Assembly (NCBI GenBank): GCA_900473415.1
Contig: UCLR01000011.1
Coordinates: forward strand, 1 to 64,000
Length of the DNA: 64,000 bases
Direction: 5' to 3'
From: Hyphomicrobiales bacterium
GTDB taxonomy: Bacteria; Pseudomonadota; Alphaproteobacteria; Rhizobiales; Beijerinckiaceae
Position numbers and translations under genes: made by a program. Of the stretch, positions 42,915 through 51,625 are shown piece by piece (the first letter of the stretch is position 1; each line of letters starts with the position of its first letter). The notes under the pieces were generated by a model. That model was not told the DNA's origin. It worked only from the letters and a program-made list of their open reading frames with translations, and searched no databases.

Positions 42915-43241
42915 TTAGCGGAAGTCGCCGTTGTCGCCGTAGCCCGGGGCCCGTCCGTATGGCGGCGCACCGCGCCAGCCCGGGCCGCCATAGCCCGGGC
43001 CGCCATAGCGATGGCCGTAGCCACGATCGTAGCCGCGGCCGTGGCGATAGTAGTCACGCCGGTGCTGCCGCTCCATGTTCTGCTGGATTTCCCAGTGGCG
43101 ATGCTCGCGGGTGTGGCGCGTGTATTCGGCCGGCAGCCTGTCGAGGGCCAGGGCCTGAGGAACGGTTTGCGGCGTGGCGCTGGCGGGAGCTGCGGCGATC
43201 GCAGTGAGGGCGAGGCCGGCGGCCATCAGAATTCTACGCAT
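42915..43241 (-). CDS. Secreted Gly/Tyr/His/Arg-rich protein
   Basis: A 108-residue protein with a clear Sec signal peptide (RRILMAAGLALTAIAAAPASA). The mature part has a helical charged stretch (YTRHTREHRHWEIQQNMERQ) and a low-complexity tail of GYDRGYGHRYGGPGYGG type. Such small periplasmic proteins are common in Rhizobiales; function unknown, perhaps envelope stress or metal binding. It has its own terminator. Confidence 0.8.
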   Translation of the reverse strand: MRRILMAAGLALTAIAAAPASATPQTVPQALALDRLPAEYTRHTREHRHWEIQQNMERQHRRDYYRHGRGYDRGYGHRYGGPGYGGPGWRGAPPYGRAPGYGDNGDFR

Positions 43242-43320
43242 GGTCGTCTCCTTCGGTCGATTGGGTCGATTAAGGCGTCGCCCGACCCAATGAAGCCTGA
43301 ATGGGGCTGTTGGCTGCCGT

Positions 43321-43524
43321 TCACGAAGGCCGACGCTGGATGGTCAGCGCGCGGCGCGGCGCCCGGCCGGGCGAAGGGCGATCGGCGATCCTCGCCGGTT
43401 GAGCGGTCTGGAACGGATCGACCCATTCGCCGAATGCGCGCCGGGCGACATCCGATTGGGCGGCAGCGTATTCAGCGGTCTGGTCGCTGATCCGTTCCAT
43501 GAATAGGTTGAAGAGGCCGAACAT
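43321..43524 (-). CDS. Small hypothetical protein
   Basis: A 67-residue protein beginning MFGLFNLFMERISDQTAEYA, with a hydrophobic N-terminal helix and a basic, proline-containing tail. GAAGGAA upstream of the ATG supports translation. It follows the Crp-like gene by 79 bases on the same strand. Family not recognised. Confidence 0.5.
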   Translation of the reverse strand: MFGLFNLFMERISDQTAEYAAAQSDVARRAFGEWVDPFQTAQPARIADRPSPGRAPRRALTIQRRPS

Positions 43525-43603
43525 CTCAAAGGTTCCTTCCTCAGCTCATGGCTGTTCGGGGAAGGCAACGCGCGAGATGCGATTTGGTGCCGCCTCGGAA
43601 AAC

Positions 43604-44341
43604 TCAACCTTCGTAGCGGGCTAGCTTGTCGAGATCTCGGATGGTGATGCTGCCGTGGCCGAGCTCGATCAGGCCGAGCTCGGCCAGCTTCGCGAGCCCC
43701 TGATTGGCCATCTGGCGGGAAATGCCGGCGAGCATGCCGAGCTCCTCCTGCGAGATCGCCAGAGTGCGGTCGAGATCGGGATAGAGGATCGGGTTGAACA
43801 GCCATGCGAGGTTGCGGGCGAGCCGCCCGGTCGAACCGAGCGTGCGTTCCGTCTCGGCCAGCGCGATGAACTGGGCGAGGCGCTCGTTGAACTGATGGAC
43901 GAGGAAGCGGTTGAAGGCCGCCGAATGCTCGAACAGCCAAAGGAAGGTCGAGCGCCGCATCAAAGCGAGCCGCGTCTCGCGCAACGCCACCAGCTCGTAG
44001 CGGCGCGGCTCGGCCTTGATGACGGTGCCCTCGCCGAACCAGGCGCCGGCGCGCATGCCGGCGAGCGTCGCGGATTTTCCGGTCTTCGAGGTGGTCGCCA
44101 TCTTGACCAGCCCCTCGGCGACACCGGTCCAGGATTCGAGCCGGTCGCCGACATGGCAGATCGAGGCGCCCTTGCCGTAGGTCTTGAAGGAGATGCCGCG
44201 CCGCGCCTCCTCGAACTCGGCCTCCGACAGGTCGCGGGACCAGGAGGCGATGGCGCGCAGTTCCTCGGGAGTGATCAAGGTAGCGGCGATCCTTTGAAGG
44301 GGCGTCGGCTCAATATGGGCCGCGACGCGATCCCGACTCAA
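43604..44341 (-). CDS. Crp/Fnr-family transcriptional regulator
   Basis: A protein of about 245 residues. The N-terminal cyclic-nucleotide-binding fold contains GKGASICHVGDRLESWTGVAEG and GAWFGEGTVIKAEPRRYELV; a long dimer helix follows, and the C-terminal winged HTH has ISQEELGMLAGISRQMANQGLAKL (cited as the region near residues 188-211). The four cysteines of Fnr are absent, so it does not sense oxygen by an Fe-S cluster. The TTG at 44341 is a guess; the frame stays open upstream through a repeat region. Confidence 0.8.
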   Translation of the reverse strand: MSRDRVAAHIEPTPLQRIAATLITPEELRAIASWSRDLSEAEFEEARRGISFKTYGKGASICHVGDRLESWTGVAEGLVKMATTSKTGKSATLAGMRAGAWFGEGTVIKAEPRRYELVALRETRLALMRRSTFLWLFEHSAAFNRFLVHQFNERLAQFIALAETERTLGSTGRLARNLAWLFNPILYPDLDRTLAISQEELGMLAGISRQMANQGLAKLAELGLIELGHGSITIRDLDKLARYEG

Positions 44342-44344
44342 GCT

Positions 44345-44579
44345 GGACAATGGAGGCGTGGGGAGCCTCTCCCGGAGGGAAAGGCAGGGAGAGGGGTAGG
44401 TCGTCTGACACCGCGGCCGTGACCTAACGGCTGCTACGGTAAGGGCAGCGCGCGGCTGGTCCAGGGGCCTACGCCTCACCCCTGCCCCTCTCACTGATCT
44501 CGGGCTTGCCCGAGATCAGCACTTAAGGTGTCGAAGTCGGCAACGGCCGACTTCGATGCAGGAGAGGGGGTCCCGCGCC
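44345..44579. repeat. Composite repeat region with hairpins
   Basis: No gene. Contains CTCTCCCGGAGGGAAAGGCA and GGGAGAGGGG words facing a later CCCCTGCCCCTCTC, a perfect hairpin GATCTCGGGC-TT-GCCCGAGATC (44496-44517), and a second stem GAAGTCGG/CCGACTTC. It looks like two extragenic palindromes, one inserted in the other. Confidence 0.55.
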
Positions 44580-47500
44580 TTATTCGGCTGCCTGTGGCAT
44601 GGCAGTCGGAGGTGTTCCCTCGCGGAGCTGCACCAGAAGTGCCGCCTCCTCGGCCTTCGCCGCCAGGAGGTGCCGCTCCTTGACGTGGCCGAAGCCGCGG
44701 ATCTTCTCCGGGATGGCCGCCAGCGCGACGCAGAGCGCGTGGTTCCCCAGCGTGAGCCGCGTCAGCAGTTCGCCGAGCAGTGTCTCGTAGTCCGCGATCA
44801 GCCGGCGTTCGGTGCGGCGCTCCTCCGTGTAGCCGAAGGCGTCGAAGGCGGTGCCGCGCAGGCCCTTCATCTTCGAAAGCAGCCTGAAGGCGCTCATCAT
44901 CCAGGGGCCGAGGCTCACCTTGCGCGGGAGGCCGGTATGGGGATCGCGCCGCGCCAGCAAAGGCGGAGCAAGGTGGAATTCGAGGCGCAGCTTCCGGCCG
45001 TCGCTGCCTTCGGGCTCGAAACTCGCGGCGAGCTGTTGGCGGAAGCTGCCGTCGCTGTAGAGGCGGGCAACCTCGTACTCGTCCTTATAGGCCATCAGCT
45101 TGAAGAGGTTGCGCGCGACCGCCTCGCTGAGAGCGGTCTGGCCGGGCACGACGGCGGCCTCGCGCGTCTGGGCACGGGAGACGAGATGGCGGTAGCGCGC
45201 GCCATAGGCGGCGTTCTGGTAGGCGGTGAGCCAGGCGACGCGACGGGCAACGACCTCCTCCAGCGTCTGCGAGAAGCGGCGCGCGGGAGTCGCGGCCTTG
45301 GTCTGCGCAAGCATCTGCGCCAGAGCATCGGGATCATGCGCAGCGCGGCGGCCGAGCTCGAAGGCCTGCAGGTTCATCGCCACGGCCTCGCCGTTGAGCT
45401 CGATCGCCTTGACGAGCGCCGCGCGGGAGAGCGGCACCGTGCCGAGCTGCCAGGCCTGGCCGAGCATGAACATGTTGGCGGCGATGGCATTGCCGAGGAA
45501 GGCGGTGGCGGCGGCTGTCGCATCGACGAAGCGGGCGCGCTCGCGGCCGGCCGCAGAGAGGATCGCGCGCTTCAACCGCTCGGTCGGCAGCGAGAAATCG
45601 GCGTCGCGAGTGAAATCCCCCGGCAGGCTCTCGGCAGTGTTGACGATGACGGTGCCGCTCTCGGGGCGGATCGCGCCGAGCACCTTCTTCGAGCCGGTGA
45701 CGGTGAGATCACAGCCGAGCACGAGATCGGCCTGTCCCGCGGCGACGCGAATGGCGTGGATGTCCTCCGGCCGGGGCGCGAGCTTGACGTGGCTGAAGAC
45801 GGCGCCGCCCTTCTGGGCGAGGCCGGCCATGTCGATCATGCCGCAGCCCTTGCCTTCGAGATGTGCCGCCATGCCGAGGATCGCGCCGATGGTGACGACG
45901 CCGGTGCCGCCGACGCCGGTGACGATCACCGCGAAGCTACGATCGAGCGCGGGCAGGGTGGGCTCAGGCAGCTCGGCCGCGCCCAGCGCCCCGGCATCGA
46001 GCCTCAGCGGGTCGCTCTTCCTCGGCCGCGCGCCATGGACCGTCACGAAGGAGGGGCAGAAGCCCTTGAGGCAGGAGAAGTCCTTGTTGCAGTTCGACTG
46101 GTCGATCTGGCGCTTGCGGCCGAATTCGGTTTCCAGCGGCTGCACCGAGACGCAGTTCGACTGCACGCCGCAATCGCCGCAGCCCTCGCAGACCAGCTCG
46201 TTGATGAGCACGCGCTTGTCCGGATCGGGATAGGCCCCGCGCTTGCGGCGCCGGCGCTTCTCGGTGGCGCAGGTCTGGTCGTAGAGCAGCAGCGAGACGC
46301 CGGAGACGGTCGCCAGTTCGCGCTGGACGGCATCGAGCTCGTCGCGATGGTGCAGCGTGGTGCCCGCTGGCCATTGCGTGCCGTGCGGATACTTGCCGGG
46401 CTCGTCGCTGACGACGGCGATGCGCTTGACGCCTTCGGCCGCGACCTGCCGGGCCATCTGGTCCGGCGTCAGATGGCCTTCGGCCTGCTGACCGCCTGTC
46501 ATGGCGACGGCGTCGTTATAGAGCAGCTTGTAGGTGACGTTGACGCCGCTCGCGACCGCCCAGCGGATCGCGAGCGAGCCGGAATGCGTATAGGTGCCGT
46601 CGCCGAGGTTCTGGAAGACGTGGCCGCGCGTCGAGAACGGCGCCTCGCCGACCCAGTTCGCGCCCTCGCCGCCCATCTGGGTGAAGCCGGCGGTGTCGCG
46701 GTCCATCCATTGCGCCATGTAGTGGCAGCCGATGCCGGCATAGGCGCGCGAGCCTTCCGGCACCGCGGTCGAAGAGTTGTGCGGGCAGCCCGAGCAGAAA
46801 TAGGGCGTGCGCTTCGCGATCTCCTGCGCCTCCGCAAGCCGGCCTTGGGCGGTGGCGATCTCCTCCAGTCGCGCGCGCAGGGCGGGGTCGTCCTGGTATT
46901 GCAGCAGGCGTGCGCCGAGCGCGATGGCGATGTCGTTGGGATCGAGCGCGCCATGGACGGGGAAGAGCCATTCGCCTTTCTCGTCCTTCTTGCCGATCAC
47001 CATCGGTCGATGCTGGGCGCCGTAAAGCTCCTCGCGGACCTGGACCTCGATCAGCGAGCGCTTCTCCTCGACGACCATGATCAGGTCGAGGTCCTCGGCG
47101 AAGCGCTTCAGCTCGGCCGGGTCGATCGGCCAGGGGCAGGCGAGCTTGAACAGGCGGATGCCGAGATCGTTCGCCCGGACCTCGTCGATGCCGAGGTCTT
47201 CGAGCGCCTGGCGGACGTCGAGATAGGATTTGCCGACGGTGGCGATGCCGATGCGGGGCTTGGCCCCGCCATGGCTGACGATGCGGTTCAGCCGGTTGGC
47301 CCGGAGATAGGCCAGCATCGCGTCGCGCTTGTAGAGATGGAGCCTGCGCTCCTGCTCGAGAAAGTCGAGCTCGCGGCGGATGGCGAGCCCGTCCGGCGGC
47401 ATGGCGAAATCGGTCGGCGTGACGATCGAGACGCGATCGAGCAAGCCGTCGATCGAAGCGGTCGATTCGATGTTGTCCTTGACGCATTTGATGCCGACCC

Positions 47501-48116
47501 AGACCGAGGCGAAGCGCGAGAGCGCGATGCCGTGCAGGCTGTAATCAATGATCTCCTGCACCCCGGCCGGGTTCAGGATCGGCATCATTCGGTCGACGAG
47601 GACGAATTCGGTCTGGTGGGCGTTGGTCGAGGACTCGGCGGTGTGGTCGTCGCCCATCAGGCAGATGACGCCGCCCTTCGGATCGGTGCCGGCCATGTTG
47701 CCGTGGCGGAAGACGTCACCCGAGCGGTCGACGCCCGGACCCTTGCCGTACCAGAGGGCGAAGACGCCGTCGTATTTGCCTTCGCCGCTGAGCCCCGCCT
47801 GCTGCGTGCCCCAGATGGCGGTGGCCGCGAGGTCCTCGTTCAGCCCCGGCTGGAAGACGATGTTCGCAGCCTTCAACGCCTTGCCGGCGCGCATCAGCTG
47901 CTGGTCGAGTCCCCCGAGCGGGGAGCCGCGATAGCCGGAGACGAAGCCGGCGGTGTTCAAGCCGGCTTGCCGATCGCGCTCGCGCTGCATCAGCAGCATC
48001 CGGGCGACGGCCTGCGTGCCGGTGAGAAACACCTCGCGCTTGCCAAGGTCATACTTGTCGTCGAGCGCGACGCTTCGCAGCGCTCCCGTCCCGGATGGGT
48101 TCGGTGTCTCGGCCAT
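44580..48116 (-). CDS. Indolepyruvate ferredoxin oxidoreductase family protein (fused IorA/IorB type)
   Basis: A 1178-residue thiamine diphosphate and Fe-S enzyme that oxidatively decarboxylates arylpyruvates or other 2-oxo acids to acyl-CoA. Order of regions: pyrimidine-binding domain from the start (FVSGYRGSPLGGLDQQL), a TPP-binding domain near 430-580 (CSGCPHNSSTAVPEGSRA, GGEGANWVG), an Fe-S region (CEGCGDCGVQSNC near 640 and CNKDFSCLKGFCPSF), then the gamma-type domain from about residue 710 (VTGVGGTGVVTIGAILGMAA). This single-chain form is usual in Proteobacteria. Substrate unknown; it appears monocistronic. Confidence 0.92.
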   Translation of the reverse strand: MAETPNPSGTGALRSVALDDKYDLGKREVFLTGTQAVARMLLMQRERDRQAGLNTAGFVSGYRGSPLGGLDQQLMRAGKALKAANIVFQPGLNEDLAATAIWGTQQAGLSGEGKYDGVFALWYGKGPGVDRSGDVFRHGNMAGTDPKGGVICLMGDDHTAESSTNAHQTEFVLVDRMMPILNPAGVQEIIDYSLHGIALSRFASVWVGIKCVKDNIESTASIDGLLDRVSIVTPTDFAMPPDGLAIRRELDFLEQERRLHLYKRDAMLAYLRANRLNRIVSHGGAKPRIGIATVGKSYLDVRQALEDLGIDEVRANDLGIRLFKLACPWPIDPAELKRFAEDLDLIMVVEEKRSLIEVQVREELYGAQHRPMVIGKKDEKGEWLFPVHGALDPNDIAIALGARLLQYQDDPALRARLEEIATAQGRLAEAQEIAKRTPYFCSGCPHNSSTAVPEGSRAYAGIGCHYMAQWMDRDTAGFTQMGGEGANWVGEAPFSTRGHVFQNLGDGTYTHSGSLAIRWAVASGVNVTYKLLYNDAVAMTGGQQAEGHLTPDQMARQVAAEGVKRIAVVSDEPGKYPHGTQWPAGTTLHHRDELDAVQRELATVSGVSLLLYDQTCATEKRRRRKRGAYPDPDKRVLINELVCEGCGDCGVQSNCVSVQPLETEFGRKRQIDQSNCNKDFSCLKGFCPSFVTVHGARPRKSDPLRLDAGALGAAELPEPTLPALDRSFAVIVTGVGGTGVVTIGAILGMAAHLEGKGCGMIDMAGLAQKGGAVFSHVKLAPRPEDIHAIRVAAGQADLVLGCDLTVTGSKKVLGAIRPESGTVIVNTAESLPGDFTRDADFSLPTERLKRAILSAAGRERARFVDATAAATAFLGNAIAANMFMLGQAWQLGTVPLSRAALVKAIELNGEAVAMNLQAFELGRRAAHDPDALAQMLAQTKAATPARRFSQTLEEVVARRVAWLTAYQNAAYGARYRHLVSRAQTREAAVVPGQTALSEAVARNLFKLMAYKDEYEVARLYSDGSFRQQLAASFEPEGSDGRKLRLEFHLAPPLLARRDPHTGLPRKVSLGPWMMSAFRLLSKMKGLRGTAFDAFGYTEERRTERRLIADYETLLGELLTRLTLGNHALCVALAAIPEKIRGFGHVKERHLLAAKAEEAALLVQLREGTPPTAMPQAAE

Positions 48117-48424
48117 GGCCGACCTCCCGGATCGTCTTCCCCAGGCGGGCCGGTTGTTCCGGCCTCATCCGTCATTGCTGCGGCAGATATGTCAGCAAGG
48201 CTGACATGCCGGCCGGAGACGGTCAATCAACTTGGTATCATTCGAATTTTCGGCGGCGGGTCCAGCGAGTCTGCGGAATGGCGGACTCCCATTCTAGGGG
48301 GAGGCGCCGCGATTTGGCCCCGTTTGGCGCGGATGCCTGTCGCTGCGGCCGCGCGCGCCATTGACGGCCGCCCGGCCATGATCCACGCAAAGGCGGGCCG
48401 CCGCCGTGAAGGGTTTCGTTCTAG
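48117..48424. other. Divergent intergenic region
   Basis: About 300 bases between the oxidoreductase and the rightward DUF1007 gene. Apart from the dyad at 48189 it has no recognised element; a Zur- or Fur-like site before the metal transport pair was looked for and not found. Confidence 0.4.
48189..48207. promoter_or_regulatory. Dyad ATGTCAGC-AAG-GCTGACAT
   Basis: A perfect 8-bp inverted repeat with a 3-base spacer, 73-91 bases upstream of the oxidoreductase start. Likely a regulator site for this gene. Confidence 0.5.
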
Positions 48425-49066
48425 ATGCGACTGAAGCTGCCGTCGGCCTTGTCCGGAATTGCGCTGGCCGCTGCCTTCGCCGGTAGCGCGGCGGCGCATC
48501 CGCACGTCTTCGTCAAGGCGAAGGCGGAGATCGTCTTCTCGCCCGACGGCTCGGTGCAGGCGATCCGCCATCGCTGGAGCTTCGATGAGGCGTACTCCGC
48601 CTATATCACCCAAGGCCTCGACAAGAACGGCGACGGCAAGCTGACGCCGGATGAGCTCGCCGAGCTCGCCAAGGTGAACACCGACTCCCTGCCCGATGTC
48701 GATTTCTTCACCGTCGCCAAGATCAACGGCAGGCAGCAGGCCTTCGGCACGCCGGCCGAGGCCGGCATGAGCTACGAGAACAAGACGCTGACGCTGACCT
48801 ACACGCTGCCGCTGAAGAACCCGCTGAAGGCGCGCTCCTTCGGCATCGAGATCGGCGATCCGACCTATTTCGTCGCCTTCGACATCGTCGACGAGCCGGA
48901 TGCCGTCGTCACCAAGGGCGCGCCGCAGGGCTGCATCGTGCGGGTCAACCGGCCGCCGAAGCTCGACGACGCGACGCAGAAGCGCCTCGCGGAAGCCGAC
49001 ATCACCGCAACGCCCGATGTCAGCGGCCTCGAGGTGACGACGCGGGCGCTGGTGGCATGTCCCTGA
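48425..49066 (+). CDS. DUF1007 family periplasmic protein (ZevA-like)
   Basis: A 213-residue protein with a Sec signal (LSGIALAAAFAGSAAAHP). HPHVFVKAKAEI right after the cleavage site is the DUF1007 signature and offers two His near the mature N-terminus. A DxNxDGKL-type calcium loop (LDKNGDGKLTPDEL) lies near residue 70. In Haemophilus the DUF1007 protein ZevA works with the NicO-type permease ZevB in zinc uptake. Here the stop overlaps the NicO gene by 10 bases, so the same pairing holds. Confidence 0.85.
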   Translation: MRLKLPSALSGIALAAAFAGSAAAHPHVFVKAKAEIVFSPDGSVQAIRHRWSFDEAYSAYITQGLDKNGDGKLTPDELAELAKVNTDSLPDVDFFTVAKINGRQQAFGTPAEAGMSYENKTLTLTYTLPLKNPLKARSFGIEIGDPTYFVAFDIVDEPDAVVTKGAPQGCIVRVNRPPKLDDATQKRLAEADITATPDVSGLEVTTRALVACP

Positions 49067-50079
49067 CGCCGGCAGATCTGGCGACACCGGTCGGTGCGAC
49101 TTTGTCGCGGCGGCTTATCGTTTGCGTGCTGGCGCTGCTGCTGGTTGCCGGCGCGCTGATGCTGCTGGCCATCGCGATCGGCATGGTGAGCCCGCCGCCG
49201 CCTCCCCCGCCGCGCAACCCCTTCGGCGCCGCCCTACCACGTGAGGCGCTGCCTTCGACGACCGGATTCGGCGCGGTGCTGATCGCCTGGCAATCGAGTT
49301 TCTACCGCGAGCTGACGGCCGCGCTGAAGGCGATCGCGGAACGGCCGGCCGCGCTCTGGGGGCTGCTTGGGCTCTCCTTCGGCTACGGCGTCTTCCATGC
49401 AGCCGGTCCGGGCCACGGCAAAGCGGTGATCTCCGGCTATATCGTCGCCGATAATCGCAGCCTGAAGCGGGGCCTGAGCCTGAGCTTCGCCGCGGGGCTG
49501 CTGCAGGCGCTCGTCGCCATCGTGGTCGTGGCGGTGGCGACGCTCGTCCTGCGGACCACGGCCATGCAGATGAGCGCGGCAACGCAGGTGATCGAGCAGG
49601 GCAGTTTCCTGCTGGTCGCGCTGGTCGGGCTATTGATCCTCTGGCGGAAGGCCGGCGCCTTCGTCGCGCTCGATGCCGGCGGCGTCCATGATCCGGCCGC
49701 CTGCGATCATGTCCATATGCCGGATGCCGACACGGTCTCGCAACTGAAGAGCTGGCGCGAGATGGCCGGCGTCGTGTTGGCGGCGGGCCTGCGCCCCTGT
49801 GCCGGGGCGCTGATCGTGCTGGTCTTCGCCGCCTCGCAAGGGCTGTTCTGGGCCGGCATCGCGGCGGCCTTCGCCATGGGGTTGGGGACGGCGCTGACGA
49901 CGAGCGCGCTTGCGGCGTTCGCGGTGTTCTTCAAGTTCGCAGCGCTGAAGCTCGCCAGTGGCGGCAGCTTGCGCGGCGTGCGGATTCTTGGCGCCCTTGA
50001 ACTTCTGGCCGCCGCTTTTGTCGCGGTGCTGGGCGCGGCGCTCCTCGCCGGCTTCTGGATCGGCGGGATGGGCGGCTGA
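49057..50079 (+). CDS. NicO/RcnA-type nickel/cobalt/zinc transporter (ZevB-like)
   Basis: A 340-residue membrane protein with about six or seven helices. The family motif FGYGVFHAAGPGHGKAVISG holds two His likely to bind metal, and LAAGLRPCAGALIVLVFA is the conserved later helix. A proline run (PPPPPPPRN) follows the first membrane segment. The metal (Zn, Ni or Co) cannot be read from the sequence: the ZevAB precedent favours zinc, while the cobalt-type nitrile hydratase 2 kb away makes cobalt worth testing. Confidence 0.85.
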   Translation: MSLTPADLATPVGATLSRRLIVCVLALLLVAGALMLLAIAIGMVSPPPPPPPRNPFGAALPREALPSTTGFGAVLIAWQSSFYRELTAALKAIAERPAALWGLLGLSFGYGVFHAAGPGHGKAVISGYIVADNRSLKRGLSLSFAAGLLQALVAIVVVAVATLVLRTTAMQMSAATQVIEQGSFLLVALVGLLILWRKAGAFVALDAGGVHDPAACDHVHMPDADTVSQLKSWREMAGVVLAAGLRPCAGALIVLVFAASQGLFWAGIAAAFAMGLGTALTTSALAAFAVFFKFAALKLASGGSLRGVRILGALELLAAAFVAVLGAALLAGFWIGGMGG

Positions 50080-50137
50080 GCGCCCGATCGCCGCGCGGTC
50101 GTGCGGAGCCAACGCGGCAATCCTGCCTTTCCATGCC

Positions 50138-51076
50138 CTACGGCGCGGCCTCGTAGACGAAGAGCGTCGACTTGTCGTCGTCCGGCATGAAATATGCGCG
50201 GACACCCTGTCCGATAGGCTCGACCCAGAACGGATTCTGGGTCATCGGCAGCCCGGACGGTGACCAGAGCTCGATCGGGAGCTGGAAGACGGGCCGGTTG
50301 TCGCGCAGGTCGACGATCTCGAAGCCGCCGAGACGGAAGATCGGTGCGTCGGGCGCGACACGATAATTATTGAGCCCGGAGCAGAGCATCCGGCTGCGGC
50401 CGATGAAGTGGCAATCCTGATAGTCGATGTAGAGTGCGGGGTTGATGACGCGCAGTTGCTCGGGGGCGACGCTGGCATTGGTAATCTTGCCTTCGGCGTC
50501 GAGCGCCCATTTGTAGAAGCGCCGCGAGCCCCAGCTGACGCCATGCAGCGACTTGTCGTCGGTGTTGTGGACGATGCCGCCGATATGGTCCTTGAAGCGG
50601 AAGACCTCGGTTGCCTTCATCGTCGCCGGGTCGACCTTGTAGATGATTGACTGGCTGTTGGGCCGGTACTCGGCCACCGGCACCCAAATATGCTGGCCGT
50701 CGAAATCGATCCCGCCGGGGTGGTAGATCGAGCCTTCGCCTAGCGTGAGATCGGCCAGCAGGCGCCCTTCGGCATCGAACTTGAAAAGATGCCCCACGCC
50801 CTCGCCGGTATCGCGATCATATCCGCCTTGCGGGCTCGGGAAGCGGGTCGTCGGCTTGCGGATGTCCACCGAGGAAACGAAAAAGGCGTCGCCGATCTTG
50901 ACCATGCCCTGCGGGTGGAATGTCGGGGACTGCAGCGTCACCGCGGCCTTCTGCTGCCATTGCGTTGCGCGCGTCAGCTTCGGGATCGTGTCGTTGAGAG
51001 CCGGGTCGGCGGCGAGGGCCGGGGTGGCGGCCAGAAGGGCGGCTCCGAGCAGTCCTGCGGTGAAACGCGTCTCCAT
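50138..51076 (-). CDS. DUF6454-like secreted protein
   Basis: A 312-residue protein with a signal peptide (AGLLGAALLAATPALAAD). FHPQGMVKIGDAFFVSSVDI and YHPGGIDFDGQHIWVPVAEY are repeated propeller-like strands, and LHGVSWGSRRFYKW is well conserved in this family as I remember it. Probably a periplasmic beta-propeller. No enzymatic motif is visible. It is 60 bases downstream of the nitrile hydratase accessory gene and may share its transcript. Confidence 0.6.
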   Translation of the reverse strand: METRFTAGLLGAALLAATPALAADPALNDTIPKLTRATQWQQKAAVTLQSPTFHPQGMVKIGDAFFVSSVDIRKPTTRFPSPQGGYDRDTGEGVGHLFKFDAEGRLLADLTLGEGSIYHPGGIDFDGQHIWVPVAEYRPNSQSIIYKVDPATMKATEVFRFKDHIGGIVHNTDDKSLHGVSWGSRRFYKWALDAEGKITNASVAPEQLRVINPALYIDYQDCHFIGRSRMLCSGLNNYRVAPDAPIFRLGGFEIVDLRDNRPVFQLPIELWSPSGLPMTQNPFWVEPIGQGVRAYFMPDDDKSTLFVYEAAP

Positions 51077-51136
51077 CAGGGTTCTCCCAGGTTGTGACGA
51101 CGCCCTGCCGGCGTTCTTTTTCAGGGTGATGACGGG

Positions 51137-51625
51137 CTACCCAATCGAGGTCGCCTCCGTCGGGCGCAGCGGGTCGTTCTCCAGTCGGATCGGCTTGCCG
51201 TGCGGGGTCGCTTCGGCGGCGCGCGCCCAGGAGGCGGCGAGCGCGTCGACGCCGTCATGCGAGGTCAGGCCCTTTTCGATCAGCAGATGCTCCAGCGCCT
51301 CGCACCAGCGCTCGTAATAGTCCGAGCCGTCGCGGCAGCCGCCGGCGGCCAAGGCCTCGCGGATCTCGGCGCCGAGCGCCTGCGCCCACTCATCAGCCGT
51401 GAAGACGCCCCTGTTCTGCAGCGCCACCACCAGCGCGAAGGCCTGCGCCTGCCAGGGCTCGGCGAAGATCGGGCCCTCGGCATCGCGCGGGATCGGCGTG
51501 TCGGCAGCGAGGGCCAGAGCATCGCACGAAAAAGTGGCTTCCGGTTTTTCGGAAGAGCGATGCTCCGAATTTTTAACATCGATCACATCGTGATCGATAC
51601 GCAGATCGCTCTCAGGCCGGCTCAA
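51137..51625 (-). CDS. Nitrile hydratase accessory protein with inserted repeat
   Basis: A 162-residue protein. After the family-type start SRPESDL, a stretch of about 30 residues (roughly 9-38) is encoded by extragenic palindromic DNA (51517-51598), and the usual family sequence resumes at TPIPRDAEGPIFAEPWQAQA. This family helps to insert cobalt into the alpha subunit or activates the enzyme. TTG 51625 is chosen because GGGAGAG lies 6 bases before it. It overlaps the beta-subunit stop by 14 bases. Whether the insertion alters function is unknown. Confidence 0.75.
   Translation of the reverse strand: MSRPESDLRIDHDVIDVKNSEHRSSEKPEATFSCDALALAADTPIPRDAEGPIFAEPWQAQAFALVVALQNRGVFTADEWAQALGAEIREALAAGGCRDGSDYYERWCEALEHLLIEKGLTSHDGVDALAASWARAAEATPHGKPIRLENDPLRPTEATSIG
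51517..51598. repeat. Palindromic repeat inside the accessory gene
   Basis: GAGCATCGC (51517-51525) pairs with GCGATGCTC (51557-51565) around an ACGAAAAAGTGGCTTCCGG-type core, the common Rhizobiales extragenic element. A second dyad follows: ATCGATCAC-ATC-GTGATCGAT (51578-51598). Both are read through in frame. Confidence 0.75.

Noticed and set aside
44556..48434. Very long plus-strand open frame opposite the indolepyruvate oxidoreductase
   Set aside because: It is an antisense shadow of a high-GC gene: the minus strand has full domain structure and the plus frame has arginine/alanine-rich, motif-free text.
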